Origin: SLSG01 sp964477035
GTDB taxonomy: Bacteria; Bacteroidota; Bacteroidia; Bacteroidales; UBA7960
DNA length: 64,000 nt
Reading direction: 5' to 3'
NCBI GenBank assembly: GCA_964477035.1
Contig: CAYZCW010000006.1
Span: 62,001 to 126,000, forward strand
In this document: positions 15,782 to 25,800 of the stretch, one piece after another
Position numbering within the stretch: position 1 is the first letter of the stretch
How the letters are laid out: every line of letters starts with the position of its first letter
The notes under the pieces: model-generated
Seen by the model: only the letters and a program-made list of their open reading frames with translations
What the model was told of the DNA's origin: nothing
The model's database searches: none
Made by a program: the position numbers and the translations under genes

Positions 15782-18190
15782 ATGACGGACAAGGAAAACA
15801 ACTGGCAGATCGAATATAAGAAATGGGATCCGGGGGCGCATCCCCTGCAGGAGGCCCTGTGCACCCTGGGCAACGGCTATTTCGCCACCCGGGCCGCCCT
15901 GGAGATGGAAAAGGACGACGGGACAAACTATCCGGCAACGTACCTGGCGGGTGGGTACAACCGGATGAGATCCCGTGTGGCCGGCCGGGACATCGAGAAT
16001 GAGGACCTGGTCAACTGGCCCAACTGGCTGTACCTGAATTTCCGCATCGGAGAGGGGTCCTGGTTTTCATTGTCGGATACTGAGATCCTGGGGATGGATA
16101 CCATTCTGGACATGAAACGGGGCGTGCTCGAAAGGCGGATGCGTTTTCGGGACGCGGAAGGCCGGGTCACTTCGATTGAAAGCCGGCGCCTGGTCAGCCT
16201 GTACGACAAGCATTTGGCAGGCATAAGCTGGCGGCTGACCCCCGTGAACTGGTCCGGCCGCCTGACCATCCGGTCGGGCATAGACGGGGGGGTGATCAAC
16301 AACAATGTGGCGCGGTACAGCGGGCTGAACCAGGACCATGTCCTGGTGGAAGGAACCGGCCTGGCGGATGACACCACGGCCTGGATGGTCAGCCGGACGA
16401 AACAATCCCATATCCGCATGGCCCAGGCCTGCCGGACCCTGGTGACCACGGATGGCAAACCGGCCGATTCGGAGGCCCCGCCGCCGGAGGGGGACACGTT
16501 TGCCGGGCAGGACTTCTTTGTGGATGGCCGGGAAGGGGTGCCTGTTCTGGCGGAAAAGCGGATCGCCCTGCACACCTCCCGCGATTTTGCCGTGAGCGAG
16601 CCGCTCACCGATGCCTTGCTTCGCCTGTCGAGGGCACCCTCCTTTGACGCCATGGAGCAGCGCCACGCGATGGCCTGGCAGCAGATCTGGCAGTACAACG
16701 ACATCCAGCTGGATACCAGCGATCCGTTAGACCAGCTCGTGCTCCGGCTGCATGTGTTTCACCTTTGCCAGACCGCCTCCGGCAACAGCATCGACTTGGA
16801 TATGGGCATCCCGGCGCGGGGCTGGCACGGGGAAGGTTACCGGGGACATATTTTTTGGGATGAGCTCTACATCCTGCCCTTTTTCAACCTGCACCAGCCC
16901 GCCTTGTCGCGCTCTCTGCTGATGTATCGGTACCGGCGGCTGGCTGAGGCCTGCCATGCAGCCCGGGAGGAAGGCTGCCGGGGTGCGCGCTTTCCCTGGC
17001 AGAGCGGCAGCAACGGACGGGAGGAGACCCAGAAGGTCCACCTCAACCCAAAATCCGGCCGCTGGCTGCCGGACGTATCCCACCTGCAGGTTCATATCAA
17101 TGCCGCCATTGCCTACAATGTGTGGCACTATTACCAAAGCACGGGAGATACGGATTTTCTGCTGTCCCACGGGGCGGAGCTGATCCTGGCGACGGCCCTG
17201 TACTGGTCGGACAAGGCCCGCTTTCATGAGGGGCGCCGGCGCTATGAGATCCGCGGCGTGATGGGGCCCGACGAATACCATACGCACTACCCGGACCGGG
17301 AGGAAGCCGGGCTGGACAACAATGCCTATACCAATGTGATGGCCGTCTGGGTGTTGCTCAGGGCCCTGGATGTGCTGGAAATGCTGGATGAGGACTGCTG
17401 CCGTGCCCTGGAGCAACGGGTCGGCTTTTCGTCCGGGGACGTGGACAAGTGGAAGGACATCAGCAGGCGGATGTTCGTCCCTTTTGGGGAAAACGGCCTG
17501 ATCTGGCAGTTCGAGGGCTATGAGAAGCTGGTGGAACTGGACTGGGACAGTTACAGAAAGAAGCATGGCCGGTCGATGCGCCTGGACCGCATCCTGGAGA
17601 GCGAAGGCGACAGCTGCAACCGGTACAAGGCCAGCAAGCAGGCAGATGTGCTCATGCTGTTCTACCTTTTTTCGGCAGAGGAGTTGCAGGCCCTTTTCGG
17701 GCAGATGGGCTACGATTTCTCCCCGGATTCCATTCCGGAAAACATCGAGTATTACCGGCAGCGGACAGCCCACGGCTCCACCCTGAGCCAGGTGATCCAT
17801 GCCTGGGTCTACGCCCGTTCCCACAGGGATGAGTCGTGGAAGCGCTTCCGGACGGCCCTGATGAGCGACTTTCGTGACGTCCAGGGGGGCACCACCCATG
17901 AAGGCATCCACCTGGGTGCCATGGCCGGTACGCTGGATCTGGTACAGCGTTGCTATTCCGGGCTGGAAATCCGCGAACACGTACTCTGGGTCAATCCGGT
18001 GCTGCCGGAGGATGTCCGGGAGATGCGCTTTCACCTGCGGTACCGCGGCCATTGGATGCGGTTCCGCATCAACCACCGGCAGATACACATCCTTTTTGAT
18101 AAAGGCCGGGCGGAACCGGTGACCATTGCAGTACGCGGAGAGAAAGTGCGTTTTAACACAAGCGATGAAAGAGTGTTTAAACTGAAATAA
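15782..18190 (+). CDS. GH65 family glycoside phosphorylase
   Basis: 802 residues with GH65 architecture: N-terminal beta-sandwich (about 1-270), helical linker, (alpha/alpha)6 barrel (about 320-720) and a small C-terminal beta domain. Motifs: GYRGHIFWDELYILPF, VMGPDEYHTHYP with general acid Glu498, NNAYTN, KQADVLML, GTTHEGIHLGAMAG. The family splits alpha-glucosides such as trehalose, trehalose-6-phosphate, maltose or kojibiose with phosphate, giving beta-glucose-1-phosphate. The mutase encoded just upstream is the standard partner that turns this into glucose-6-phosphate. Exact substrate cannot be read from the sequence; the trehalose context favours trehalose or its 6-phosphate. It is 45 bases after the mutase-OtsB gene and 12 before otsA. 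Confidence 0.88.
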   Translation: MTDKENNWQIEYKKWDPGAHPLQEALCTLGNGYFATRAALEMEKDDGTNYPATYLAGGYNRMRSRVAGRDIENEDLVNWPNWLYLNFRIGEGSWFSLSDTEILGMDTILDMKRGVLERRMRFRDAEGRVTSIESRRLVSLYDKHLAGISWRLTPVNWSGRLTIRSGIDGGVINNNVARYSGLNQDHVLVEGTGLADDTTAWMVSRTKQSHIRMAQACRTLVTTDGKPADSEAPPPEGDTFAGQDFFVDGREGVPVLAEKRIALHTSRDFAVSEPLTDALLRLSRAPSFDAMEQRHAMAWQQIWQYNDIQLDTSDPLDQLVLRLHVFHLCQTASGNSIDLDMGIPARGWHGEGYRGHIFWDELYILPFFNLHQPALSRSLLMYRYRRLAEACHAAREEGCRGARFPWQSGSNGREETQKVHLNPKSGRWLPDVSHLQVHINAAIAYNVWHYYQSTGDTDFLLSHGAELILATALYWSDKARFHEGRRRYEIRGVMGPDEYHTHYPDREEAGLDNNAYTNVMAVWVLLRALDVLEMLDEDCCRALEQRVGFSSGDVDKWKDISRRMFVPFGENGLIWQFEGYEKLVELDWDSYRKKHGRSMRLDRILESEGDSCNRYKASKQADVLMLFYLFSAEELQALFGQMGYDFSPDSIPENIEYYRQRTAHGSTLSQVIHAWVYARSHRDESWKRFRTALMSDFRDVQGGTTHEGIHLGAMAGTLDLVQRCYSGLEIREHVLWVNPVLPEDVREMRFHLRYRGHWMRFRINHRQIHILFDKGRAEPVTIAVRGEKVRFNTSDERVFKLK

Positions 18191-18202
18191 ACCAAAGACT
18201 TC

Positions 18203-20404
18203 ATGAGACTGCTGATTGTATCCAACCGGTTGCCGGTTGCCGTGAGTAAAGAGAACGGGACATTCAGGTACGAGAAGAGTGCCGGCGGCCTGGTATCAGG
18301 GCTGAGTGATTTTCTGGCCGGGCTGGGCCGTTCCAAATCCGGTATTGAGGAATACCTGTGGATGGGCTGGCCCGGCACCACCATTGAAAAAGAGGATGAG
18401 GAGCTGGTCAGGACGGCGGTACGGGAAAAGTACCAGGCTTCTCCGGTATTTTTGTCCCAGAAGCTGATGGATAAGGTGTACCTTGGCTTTTGCAATAAAA
18501 CCATCTGGCCCCTGTTTCATTATTTTCCGAACCACGCCACCTACGAACCGGAATTCTGGACGGAGTACCATCGGGTCAACGAGATCTTCCGGGACGAAAT
18601 CCTGAAGGTGGTGCGTCCGGACGACATCGTCTGGGTGCACGACTACCACCTGATGCTGCTGCCTGCCATGCTCCGCGAAAAGGTCAGCAACCCCATCGGC
18701 TTTTTCCTGCACATTCCGTTTCCCTCCTACGAAATGTACCGGATGTTTCCCCGCGAGAGCAGGACCCGGATCCTGGAAGGACTGATGGGGTCGGACCTGA
18801 TCGGGTTTCATACCCATGATTATTCCCAGAACTTTCTGCGCTCGGTGCTGCGAATCCTGGGCAAGGAAAACCACATGGGAACCATTACCCTGACAGACCG
18901 GGTCGCGCGGGTGGCGACCTTCCCCATGGGCATTGCTTTCGATAAGTTCCATGGCATGGATACCGACTCGTTTCCTTCTGAGAAGCCGGGCCCGGGAAAA
19001 CCCCGGGTGGTCCTGTCGGTCGACCGCCTGGATTACACCAAGGGCATTGTCAACCGATTGCAGGGATTCGAGTTGTTTCTCCGGAAACATCCCGAATGGC
19101 ACGGCAAGGTCTTTCTGAACATGATCGTGGTGCCTTCCCGCACCGGGGTGACCTCCTACCAGAAGATCAAACGCCGGCTGGACGAGCTGGTCGGCAACAT
19201 CAATGGCAATTACGGGAAGGTCGACTGGACCCCCGTCATCTACCAGTACACTTCCCTGCCGCACAAGCAGCTGATCGCCCAGTACCGCATGAGCGATGTG
19301 TCGCTGATCACCCCCTTGCGGGACGGGATGAACCTGGTGGCCAAGGAATACATCGCCTCCCTGCGGGACAAGAAGGGGGTGCTCGTGCTGAGTGAATTCA
19401 CCGGGGCGGCCAAAGAGCTGGGGGAGGCGCTGATCATCAACCCGAACAATGTGGATGAGATTGCCGAAGGCATCGCGGAGGCCCTCTCCATTCCCGAAGA
19501 AGACCAGATCCGCCGCAACGCGGTCATGCAGCAACGCCTGCGCCGCTATGACGTCACCAAATGGGCCCAGGATTTTGTGAAGGAGCTGCTGGGCATCAGC
19601 CGGCTGTCGACCCATACCTCCCGGAAGAAGCTCTTTGCCAAAGACACCACCAGGCAGCTGGTGGCCAACTACCGTGAGTCCGCCAACCGCCTGATCATCG
19701 TCAATTACGACGGGACCCTGGTTCCTTTCACCAATATGCGGTCCCAGGCCCGGCCCGGGCAGGACCTGCTGCGCCTGCTGAAGAACCTCAACGCGGCCGA
19801 CCATACAGACATTGTGATCATCAGCGGCCGATCGAAGGAGGACCTGGATTCCTGGCTGGGTGACACCCCCGTGAACCTGACCGCCGAGCACGGGACCTGG
19901 ATACGGGAAGCCATCCAGAGGGATTGGCGCCTGTTCAAGCCCCTCTCCTCGGAGTGGAAACGGGAAATCCTGCCCATCCTGGAAATGTATGTGGACCGGC
20001 TCCCGGGATCCTACGTGGAGGAGCGGGATTACTCGGTGTCCTGGCATTACCACAGGGCAGACATCGAACAGGCGTCTTACATGGCGCGGGAAGTGAGCGA
20101 CCACCTGCTGAGCATCACCACGAACATCGGGGTGCAGGTCCTGACCGGCAAAAAGGTGATCGAGGTATGCAACTCCGGGATCAACAAGGGGGAGCTGGCC
20201 ATGCACTGGCTGTCGCGCAAGGACTATGACTTCGTGCTGGCCATGGGGGCGGGCCTGTCGGACGAGCTGTTGTTTCAGACCCTTCCGCCCCATGCATGGA
20301 CCATCAAGGTGGGGTTGATCCGTACAGATGCCCGTTTTGTCATCAGGAGCCAGGAAGAGGCCATCGGTTTGCTCAGGACGCTGGAGAAACATCAGGAGGC
20401 GTAA
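18203..20404 (+). CDS. otsA: Trehalose-6-phosphate synthase with degenerate phosphatase domain
   Basis: 733 residues. Residues 1 to about 465 are GT20 trehalose-6-phosphate synthase, joining nucleoside-diphosphate glucose and glucose-6-phosphate: SAGGLVSGL, WVHDYHLMLLP, SVDRLDYTKGI, TPLRDGMNLVAKEY are all intact. Residues about 495-733 resemble OtsB, but the nucleophile motif DxDGT reads VNYDGTL (Asn501, Asp503) and the GDDxTDE signature reads GAGLSDE (682-688). The phosphatase half therefore looks inactive, as in regulatory TPS proteins of plants. It is the last gene of the + strand island. Its stop overlaps the 3' end of the opposing mscS gene by 32 bases. Confidence 0.93.
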   Translation: MRLLIVSNRLPVAVSKENGTFRYEKSAGGLVSGLSDFLAGLGRSKSGIEEYLWMGWPGTTIEKEDEELVRTAVREKYQASPVFLSQKLMDKVYLGFCNKTIWPLFHYFPNHATYEPEFWTEYHRVNEIFRDEILKVVRPDDIVWVHDYHLMLLPAMLREKVSNPIGFFLHIPFPSYEMYRMFPRESRTRILEGLMGSDLIGFHTHDYSQNFLRSVLRILGKENHMGTITLTDRVARVATFPMGIAFDKFHGMDTDSFPSEKPGPGKPRVVLSVDRLDYTKGIVNRLQGFELFLRKHPEWHGKVFLNMIVVPSRTGVTSYQKIKRRLDELVGNINGNYGKVDWTPVIYQYTSLPHKQLIAQYRMSDVSLITPLRDGMNLVAKEYIASLRDKKGVLVLSEFTGAAKELGEALIINPNNVDEIAEGIAEALSIPEEDQIRRNAVMQQRLRRYDVTKWAQDFVKELLGISRLSTHTSRKKLFAKDTTRQLVANYRESANRLIIVNYDGTLVPFTNMRSQARPGQDLLRLLKNLNAADHTDIVIISGRSKEDLDSWLGDTPVNLTAEHGTWIREAIQRDWRLFKPLSSEWKREILPILEMYVDRLPGSYVEERDYSVSWHYHRADIEQASYMAREVSDHLLSITTNIGVQVLTGKKVIEVCNSGINKGELAMHWLSRKDYDFVLAMGAGLSDELLFQTLPPHAWTIKVGLIRTDARFVIRSQEEAIGLLRTLEKHQEA

Positions 20405-21329
20405 GCACGGAGTCTGTGGTACGACCATCCACCAGCACGCGGGTGCGGGGCAGGCTGCCCGGGTATTTCCTCTGCAGGAAGGCGATCAGGTGTTCCCGGA
20501 CATGGACCCTCAGATCCCAGGCAGCCGGGGAGGTGGCCGCACTCATCAGGGCCCTGAGCTCCAGGGTATGTTCCCCGGCATCGGTCACCTGCAGCACGTT
20601 CACCTGTCCGTCCCAGTGGGGGCTGGCTTCCAGGATGCGTGTGAGCTCCTTGCGGAGGGCCTCCACGGGGACCGTGTAATCGGCGTAGATGAATACCGTC
20701 CCGAGGATGTCGGCCGAAGTGCGCGTCCAGTTCTGGAACGGCCGTTCCAGAAAATAAGTGGATGGCACCACCAGGCGTCGCTTGTCCCAGATGCGCACCA
20801 CCACATAGGTCAGGTTGATTTCCTCGATCCAGCCCCATTCGTTCTCCACAATGACCACGTCGTCCAGCCGGATGGGCTGGGTGATGGCGATCTGCAGGCC
20901 GGCCAGGATGGATCCCAGGGCTTTTTGTGCGGACAGTCCGACGATCAGTCCGGCCACCCCGGCGGAGGCGAACAGGCTGATGCCCACCTTGCGGACCCCT
21001 TCGAAGAGCATGAGGGTGATGGCCGAAGCGACCACGATGATGATGAACACCACGATTTTCTCCAGGATGTTGTACTGGGTATGCACCTTGCGGTCCTTCA
21101 GGTTGTCGGCCTGTCCGATGTCATACTTTTTCAGCAGCTGGTTCTTGGCCATGCGGATCATGGCGATCAGGGCCCAGGTGAGGCTGAGTACCAGCAGCAC
21201 CTCGCCGGATTTTACCAGGCCGGCCTGCAGGCCCGGCCGGATCCCGTCCAGGGTCCGGATGCCGAACTGCAGGATCCAGGCCAGGATGAACAGAAGGGAG
21301 GGAAGAAAAAACCGCTTAAAGACAGCCAT
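20373..21329 (-). CDS. MscS-family mechanosensitive channel (first copy)
   Basis: 318 residues from the chosen start MAVFKRFF at 21329; an upstream in-frame ATG at 21392 adds a polar stretch not typical of the family. It has four to five predicted membrane segments. The Gly/Ala-rich pore helix and hinge read AGVAGLIVGLSAQKALGSILAGLQIAITQPIRLDDVV, split here only for description. They are followed by the beta domain (VVIVENEWGWIEEI, VVPSTYF) and a C-terminal alpha/beta domain. Such channels release solutes on hypo-osmotic shock. The convergent 32-base overlap with the otsA stop places an osmotic release valve beside an osmolyte synthesis cluster. Confidence 0.88.
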   Translation of the reverse strand: MAVFKRFFLPSLLFILAWILQFGIRTLDGIRPGLQAGLVKSGEVLLVLSLTWALIAMIRMAKNQLLKKYDIGQADNLKDRKVHTQYNILEKIVVFIIIVVASAITLMLFEGVRKVGISLFASAGVAGLIVGLSAQKALGSILAGLQIAITQPIRLDDVVIVENEWGWIEEINLTYVVVRIWDKRRLVVPSTYFLERPFQNWTRTSADILGTVFIYADYTVPVEALRKELTRILEASPHWDGQVNVLQVTDAGEHTLELRALMSAATSPAAWDLRVHVREHLIAFLQRKYPGSLPRTRVLVDGRTTDSVLTPPDVSPAS

Positions 21330-21427
21330 GGCACAGGTATTTTGGGCTGGGGCGGGGATCTGTACGGTCTCCGCCCCAGCCGTTATACACATTCAACGCT
21401 TCAGCCGGGGGATTGTTCGGGGGCGGA

Positions 21428-22582
21428 TTAAGAGGCCATCCCCGCAGACTGTTCCTGGTAAGGGTGCCTGCCCACGGGAATCTTCCTGCCGGAAAATTTC
21501 TGGATGTCCTTCAGTTGGGCAATCTCCTCGGGGCTGCAAAACGAATAGGCGATGCCATCCTGTCCTGCGCGTCCGGTGCGGCCGATCCTGTGGATGTAGG
21601 TGTCTGACTGGGCGGGAATGTCGTAGTTGATCACATGAGACAGGTCCCGGATGTCGATGCCCCGGGCGGCCACGTCTGTGGCAATGAGCATACTCACCCT
21701 GGAGTTTTTAAACTGTTCCAAGGCTTTGAGGCGCTGGGCCTGGGATTTGTCCCCGTGAATGGCCCAGGCCTGGATCCCTTTTTTTGCCAGGGCCTTGACC
21801 AGCCGGTCGGCGCCCCTTTTTGTCCGGGTAAAGACCAGCGAGCGGTCGATGCGTTCTTCCTGGACGAGGTGGCTCAGCAGGGAGGTTTTGGATGTGCGCT
21901 CGATAAAATATACCTGCTCCCTGGTATGGGCTTTCTGATGCAGATCGGGCTTTATGTCAATGCTCACCGGCTGGTGAAGCAAGTCTGCTGCCAGCTTTTT
22001 TACATTCGGGGCCAGGGTGGCCGAGAAGAACAAGGTCTGTCGCTTGTCGGGCACCATGGCGCAGAGGCGCCTGATGTCGGCGATGAATCCCATGTCCAGC
22101 ATACGGTCCGCTTCATCCAAAACCAGGTGCTGCACGTATTGAAGCCGTGCATGCCCCTGCTGGATCAGGTCGAGCAGCCTGCCGGGGGTGGCAATGATGA
22201 TGTCGACCCCTTTTCTAAGGGCGTCCACCTGGGGCTTCTGCGATACCCCGCCATAGATGACGACCTGCCTGAAGCCGAGGTGCTTTCCATAGGCCAGAAA
22301 GCTTTCATGGATCTGCTGTGCGAGTTCCCGGGTCGGGGCCAGAACAAGCGTCCTGGCCTGCCTGGATGGGGATTGGTTCTGATGCATCAGCTGAAGAAGC
22401 GGCAGGGCAAAGGCCGCGGTTTTGCCGGTGCCGGTCTGTGCGCTGCCAAAGATATCCCTGCCTTGTAAAATAACCGGAATGGCCATTTCCTGGATGGGCG
22501 TGGGCTGTGTGTAGCCCAGGGCGGATAATGCCTTAAGTAGGGGTGACGTCATGTGAAGACGTTCGAAATGGGTCATGGTCAT
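21428..22582 (-). CDS. DEAD-box ATP-dependent RNA helicase (RhlE-like)
   Basis: 384 residues, compact two-domain helicase without a long C-terminal tail. Motifs: Q-motif region GYTQPTPIQ, Walker A AQTGTGKT, PTRELAQQI, TPGRLLDL, VLDEADRMLDMGF, SATLAPN, ARGIDI and HRIGRTGRAGQ. It would unwind RNA in ribosome assembly or mRNA decay, often in the cold. The start could be 22582 or the second ATG at 22576. A -7 box at 22710-22717 implies a leader of about 120 bases. It is transcribed divergently from the GH2 gene and in the same direction as mscS, 98 bases downstream. Confidence 0.93.
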   Translation of the reverse strand: MTMTHFERLHMTSPLLKALSALGYTQPTPIQEMAIPVILQGRDIFGSAQTGTGKTAAFALPLLQLMHQNQSPSRQARTLVLAPTRELAQQIHESFLAYGKHLGFRQVVIYGGVSQKPQVDALRKGVDIIIATPGRLLDLIQQGHARLQYVQHLVLDEADRMLDMGFIADIRRLCAMVPDKRQTLFFSATLAPNVKKLAADLLHQPVSIDIKPDLHQKAHTREQVYFIERTSKTSLLSHLVQEERIDRSLVFTRTKRGADRLVKALAKKGIQAWAIHGDKSQAQRLKALEQFKNSRVSMLIATDVAARGIDIRDLSHVINYDIPAQSDTYIHRIGRTGRAGQDGIAYSFCSPEEIAQLKDIQKFSGRKIPVGRHPYQEQSAGMAS

Positions 22583-22709
22583 GCTGTGATTGACCCGCGT
22601 TCATTGCGGGAAATGATGGTTGAATTGAAGAAAAATGAGATGGAGTAGATTATATTGCGTGGCGACTGGCGCCTTGGGCAAGGGAAACACCCAGCTCGAT
22701 AAGTTGGTG

Positions 22710-22717
22710 CAAAGATA
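22710..22717 (-). promoter_or_regulatory. Candidate -7 element of the DEAD-box helicase gene
   Basis: TATCTTTG on the minus strand is an exact TAnnTTTG match, 128 bases from the start codon. Long leaders are known for cold-regulated helicase genes in other bacteria; a role here is inference. Confidence 0.45.
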
Positions 22718-22792
22718 GTACAATTCTTTCAATAATGCGGATCCCGCGAAATAAACTTCCATTTTTATCGCTGCAGTCCGTCATCTATTCTC

Positions 22793-22800
22793 TATTTTTG
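22793..22800 (+). promoter_or_regulatory. Candidate -7 element of the GH2 gene
   Basis: TATTTTTG is an exact TAnnTTTG match, 59 bases before the ATG at 22860, divergent from the helicase promoter. Confidence 0.45.
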
Positions 22801-22859
22801 CAATTTGTCGCAATTCTTCCTCCGGCTTTTGATAATATAATCTAATAAAGAATCACCCG

Positions 22860-25800
22860 ATGGTCCGTGCCTTGTTCCTGCTTCTTGCTTTATCCTTGCT
22901 TTTTTCCTGCAACCGTTACACCGATTACGAAGGCGTTCCCTTCGAGGAGCCCATGCCGCCCGTCTGGGAGAACCCCCTGGTCAACCAACAGGGACGGGAG
23001 GAGCCGGTGGCCTGGTTTGTCCCATTTGAAAGGGAGCCTGCCAGTCACCCCCCCAGGGCCGCAGACTCCGACCTGGTGAAGATGCTCAATGGCACCTGGA
23101 AGTTTCATTTGTCACCCAATCCCGCCGGGAGGCCCCACCACTTTTTCATGGACGATTTTGACACCCGCCACTGGGAGGACCTGCCGGTTCCCGCCAACTG
23201 GGCACTTCACGGGCATGGGTATCAGGTGTACATCACCTCCGGCTACGTTTTCAGAAGGGAGCCCCCGAACATTCCCCATGATGCCAATCCCGTGGGTTCC
23301 TACAAACGCCATTTCAGGCTGCCCCGTTCCTGGAAAGGCAAAGAGGTCTACCTGCAGTTCGGGGCGGTCAGTTCCGCCTTCCACGTATGGGTCAACGGCC
23401 AGAGAATTGGCTACAGCCAGGACAGCAAGACCCCTTCCCGCTTCCGCATCACTCCTTACCTGAAGGCGGGCCGGAACTCCCTTGCCGTCGAGGTGTATAC
23501 CTGGAGTGACGGCAGTTACCTCGAGGACCAGGATTTCTGGCGCATGGCCGGGATCACCCGGGATGTCTTCCTGGTGGCGCGCAATCCGCTGCATGTAAAG
23601 GATTTTGTGGTCAGGGCCGGCCTTGACGATGCCTTTTCCACCGGGTTGTTTGACCTTGCGGTCGATTTGAACCTGCCGGAGTCAGCTGTTCAGCCCGGCC
23701 ACAAGGTGGCTGTTTCGCTGGACTCGGAAGCCGGGCAGGTGCTGTATTTTGAACAGCAGATGGCAGGTGCCGGGGGAGGTGACCGCCTGCATTTCAAGGG
23801 GACCGTCCCCGGGGTCAGCCCCTGGAGTGCAGAGCTCCCGCAGCTGTACCGGCTGACGATCGGACTGCTCGGACCGGATGGCCGCCGCATCGAAGCCATC
23901 CGACAGGATGTCGGCTTCCGCAGGGTGGAGGTCCGGGAGGGCAACCTGCAGGTCAACGGGCAGTCTGTGTACCTCAAGGGGGTCAACCTGCACGAACACC
24001 ACCCTGAAACCGGTCATGTGGTGGATGAGACCACCATGCTGAGGGACATTGAACTGATGAAATCCCATAACATCAATGCGGTCCGCACAGCCCATTATCC
24101 CCAGCCGGAGCGATGGTATGAGCTGTGCAACATCCATGGCCTCTACGTGGTGGACGAAGCCAATATCGAAAGCCACGGCATGGGATACGGGGAAGAGTCC
24201 CTGGCAAAGGACACCCTTTGGCAGGACGCCCACCTGTTCCGTACCCGGAATCTGTATGAGCGCGACAAAAACCAGCCATCCGTGATCATCTGGTCCCTCG
24301 GCAACGAAGCCGGCAACGGGGTCAATTTTCTGGAGACCTACCGTTACCTCAAGGCGGCCGATCCGACAAGGCCCGTGCAGTATGAACAGGCCCACGGGGG
24401 AGAGAATACGGACATCATGGCCCCCATGTATATGCGCATCGACCGGCTGGAAGGCTATGCCGGCAGCCAACCCGAAAAACCCCTGATCCTTTGTGAGTAT
24501 GCCCATGCAATGGGCAACAGCCTCGGCAATTTCAGCGATTACTGGGAGGTGATCAAGGCGCATCAGAGCCTGCAGGGTGGCTTTATCTGGGACTGGGTCG
24601 ACCAGGGCCTGAGCAAGAAAGATGATGCCGGCCGGCATTACTGGGCTTACGGGGGGGATTTCGGCCCGGATACGGTGCGTTCCTCCGGCAACTTCTGCAT
24701 CAACGGCATCGTGCATCCCGACCGCAGCATCAAGCCGGCCATGCACGAAGTCAGAAAGGTCTACCAGTTCATCGGCTTTGAGCTGACAGACTCCCTCAGG
24801 GGGGTGGTGTCCGTATCCAACCAATATGCCTTCCGGAGCCTGGATGGTTTCAGCCTGGAGTACCGCTTCGAAGGCAATGGCAGGTTGTTGGGGGAAGGGC
24901 GGACCCTTGCGCCGGACCTTGCACCCGGAGAGGCCTTTGCCTGGACGACGGGGCCCCTTCCGGAGCCGGAGCCAGGGGTGGCGTATTTTCTGACAGTCTA
25001 TGCCCGCCTGCGGGAGGATGAAGGCCTCCTTGGGGCGGGAACCCTGCTGGCCTCGGAGCAGTTCCGCCTGCCGTCCCTGCCGCCGGAGTCACCGGCAGCG
25101 AGGGAGGATCCGGCAGATGTGATGCTGCAGCACGATGGGCAGGATGTCGTGGTGTCCGCCTCTTCCACAAGGGTGGTGTTTGATACCGGGACGGGGGTGA
25201 TCACCTCCCTGCAGGTCCATGGGCAGGAGGTGCTGATGCAGGGTCCCCGTCCCAACTTCTGGCGTCCGCCGAACGACAATGATTTCGGCAACAACACCCA
25301 TATCTGGGGCGCTCTCTGGCGGCAGGCAGGACAGCGTTTACAACTCCGGGAGGCAGGGGTGCATCCCTCGCCCGCCGGGGCCGTCATCCGTTTCGACTTC
25401 GACCTGCCGGCCCTGGAAGGCGGACGTGTCGTGGCCACCTACAGCAGCAAGTACCTGGTGGGCGGGGATGGGTCCGTGACGGTGCAAAACCATTACCGTG
25501 CCCTGGAGCCGGATTTGCCGCGCATGCTGCGCTTCGGCATGGCCATGATCCTGCCGGGGGAATATGACCGGATGACCTGGTTCGGAAGGGGGCCTCACGA
25601 GTCTTACCAGGACCGCAAAACCAGCGCCTATGTAGGCCTGTATACGGGCAGGGTGGCAGACCAGTATTTCCCTTACATCCGGCCCCAGGAAAACGGCAAT
25701 AAGACCGACGTGCGCTGGGTGGAAGTGGTCAATGATAGGGGACGGGGCCTGCGGTTCGAGGGCCTGCAGTTGCTGGAGGCCTCCGCCTACCACCAGCTGG

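Noticed and set aside
18296..20428. 710-codon minus-strand frame opposite otsA
   Set aside because: Long antisense frames are common in this GC-rich sequence because stop codons are rare in them. The translation is low-complexity and lacks motifs.
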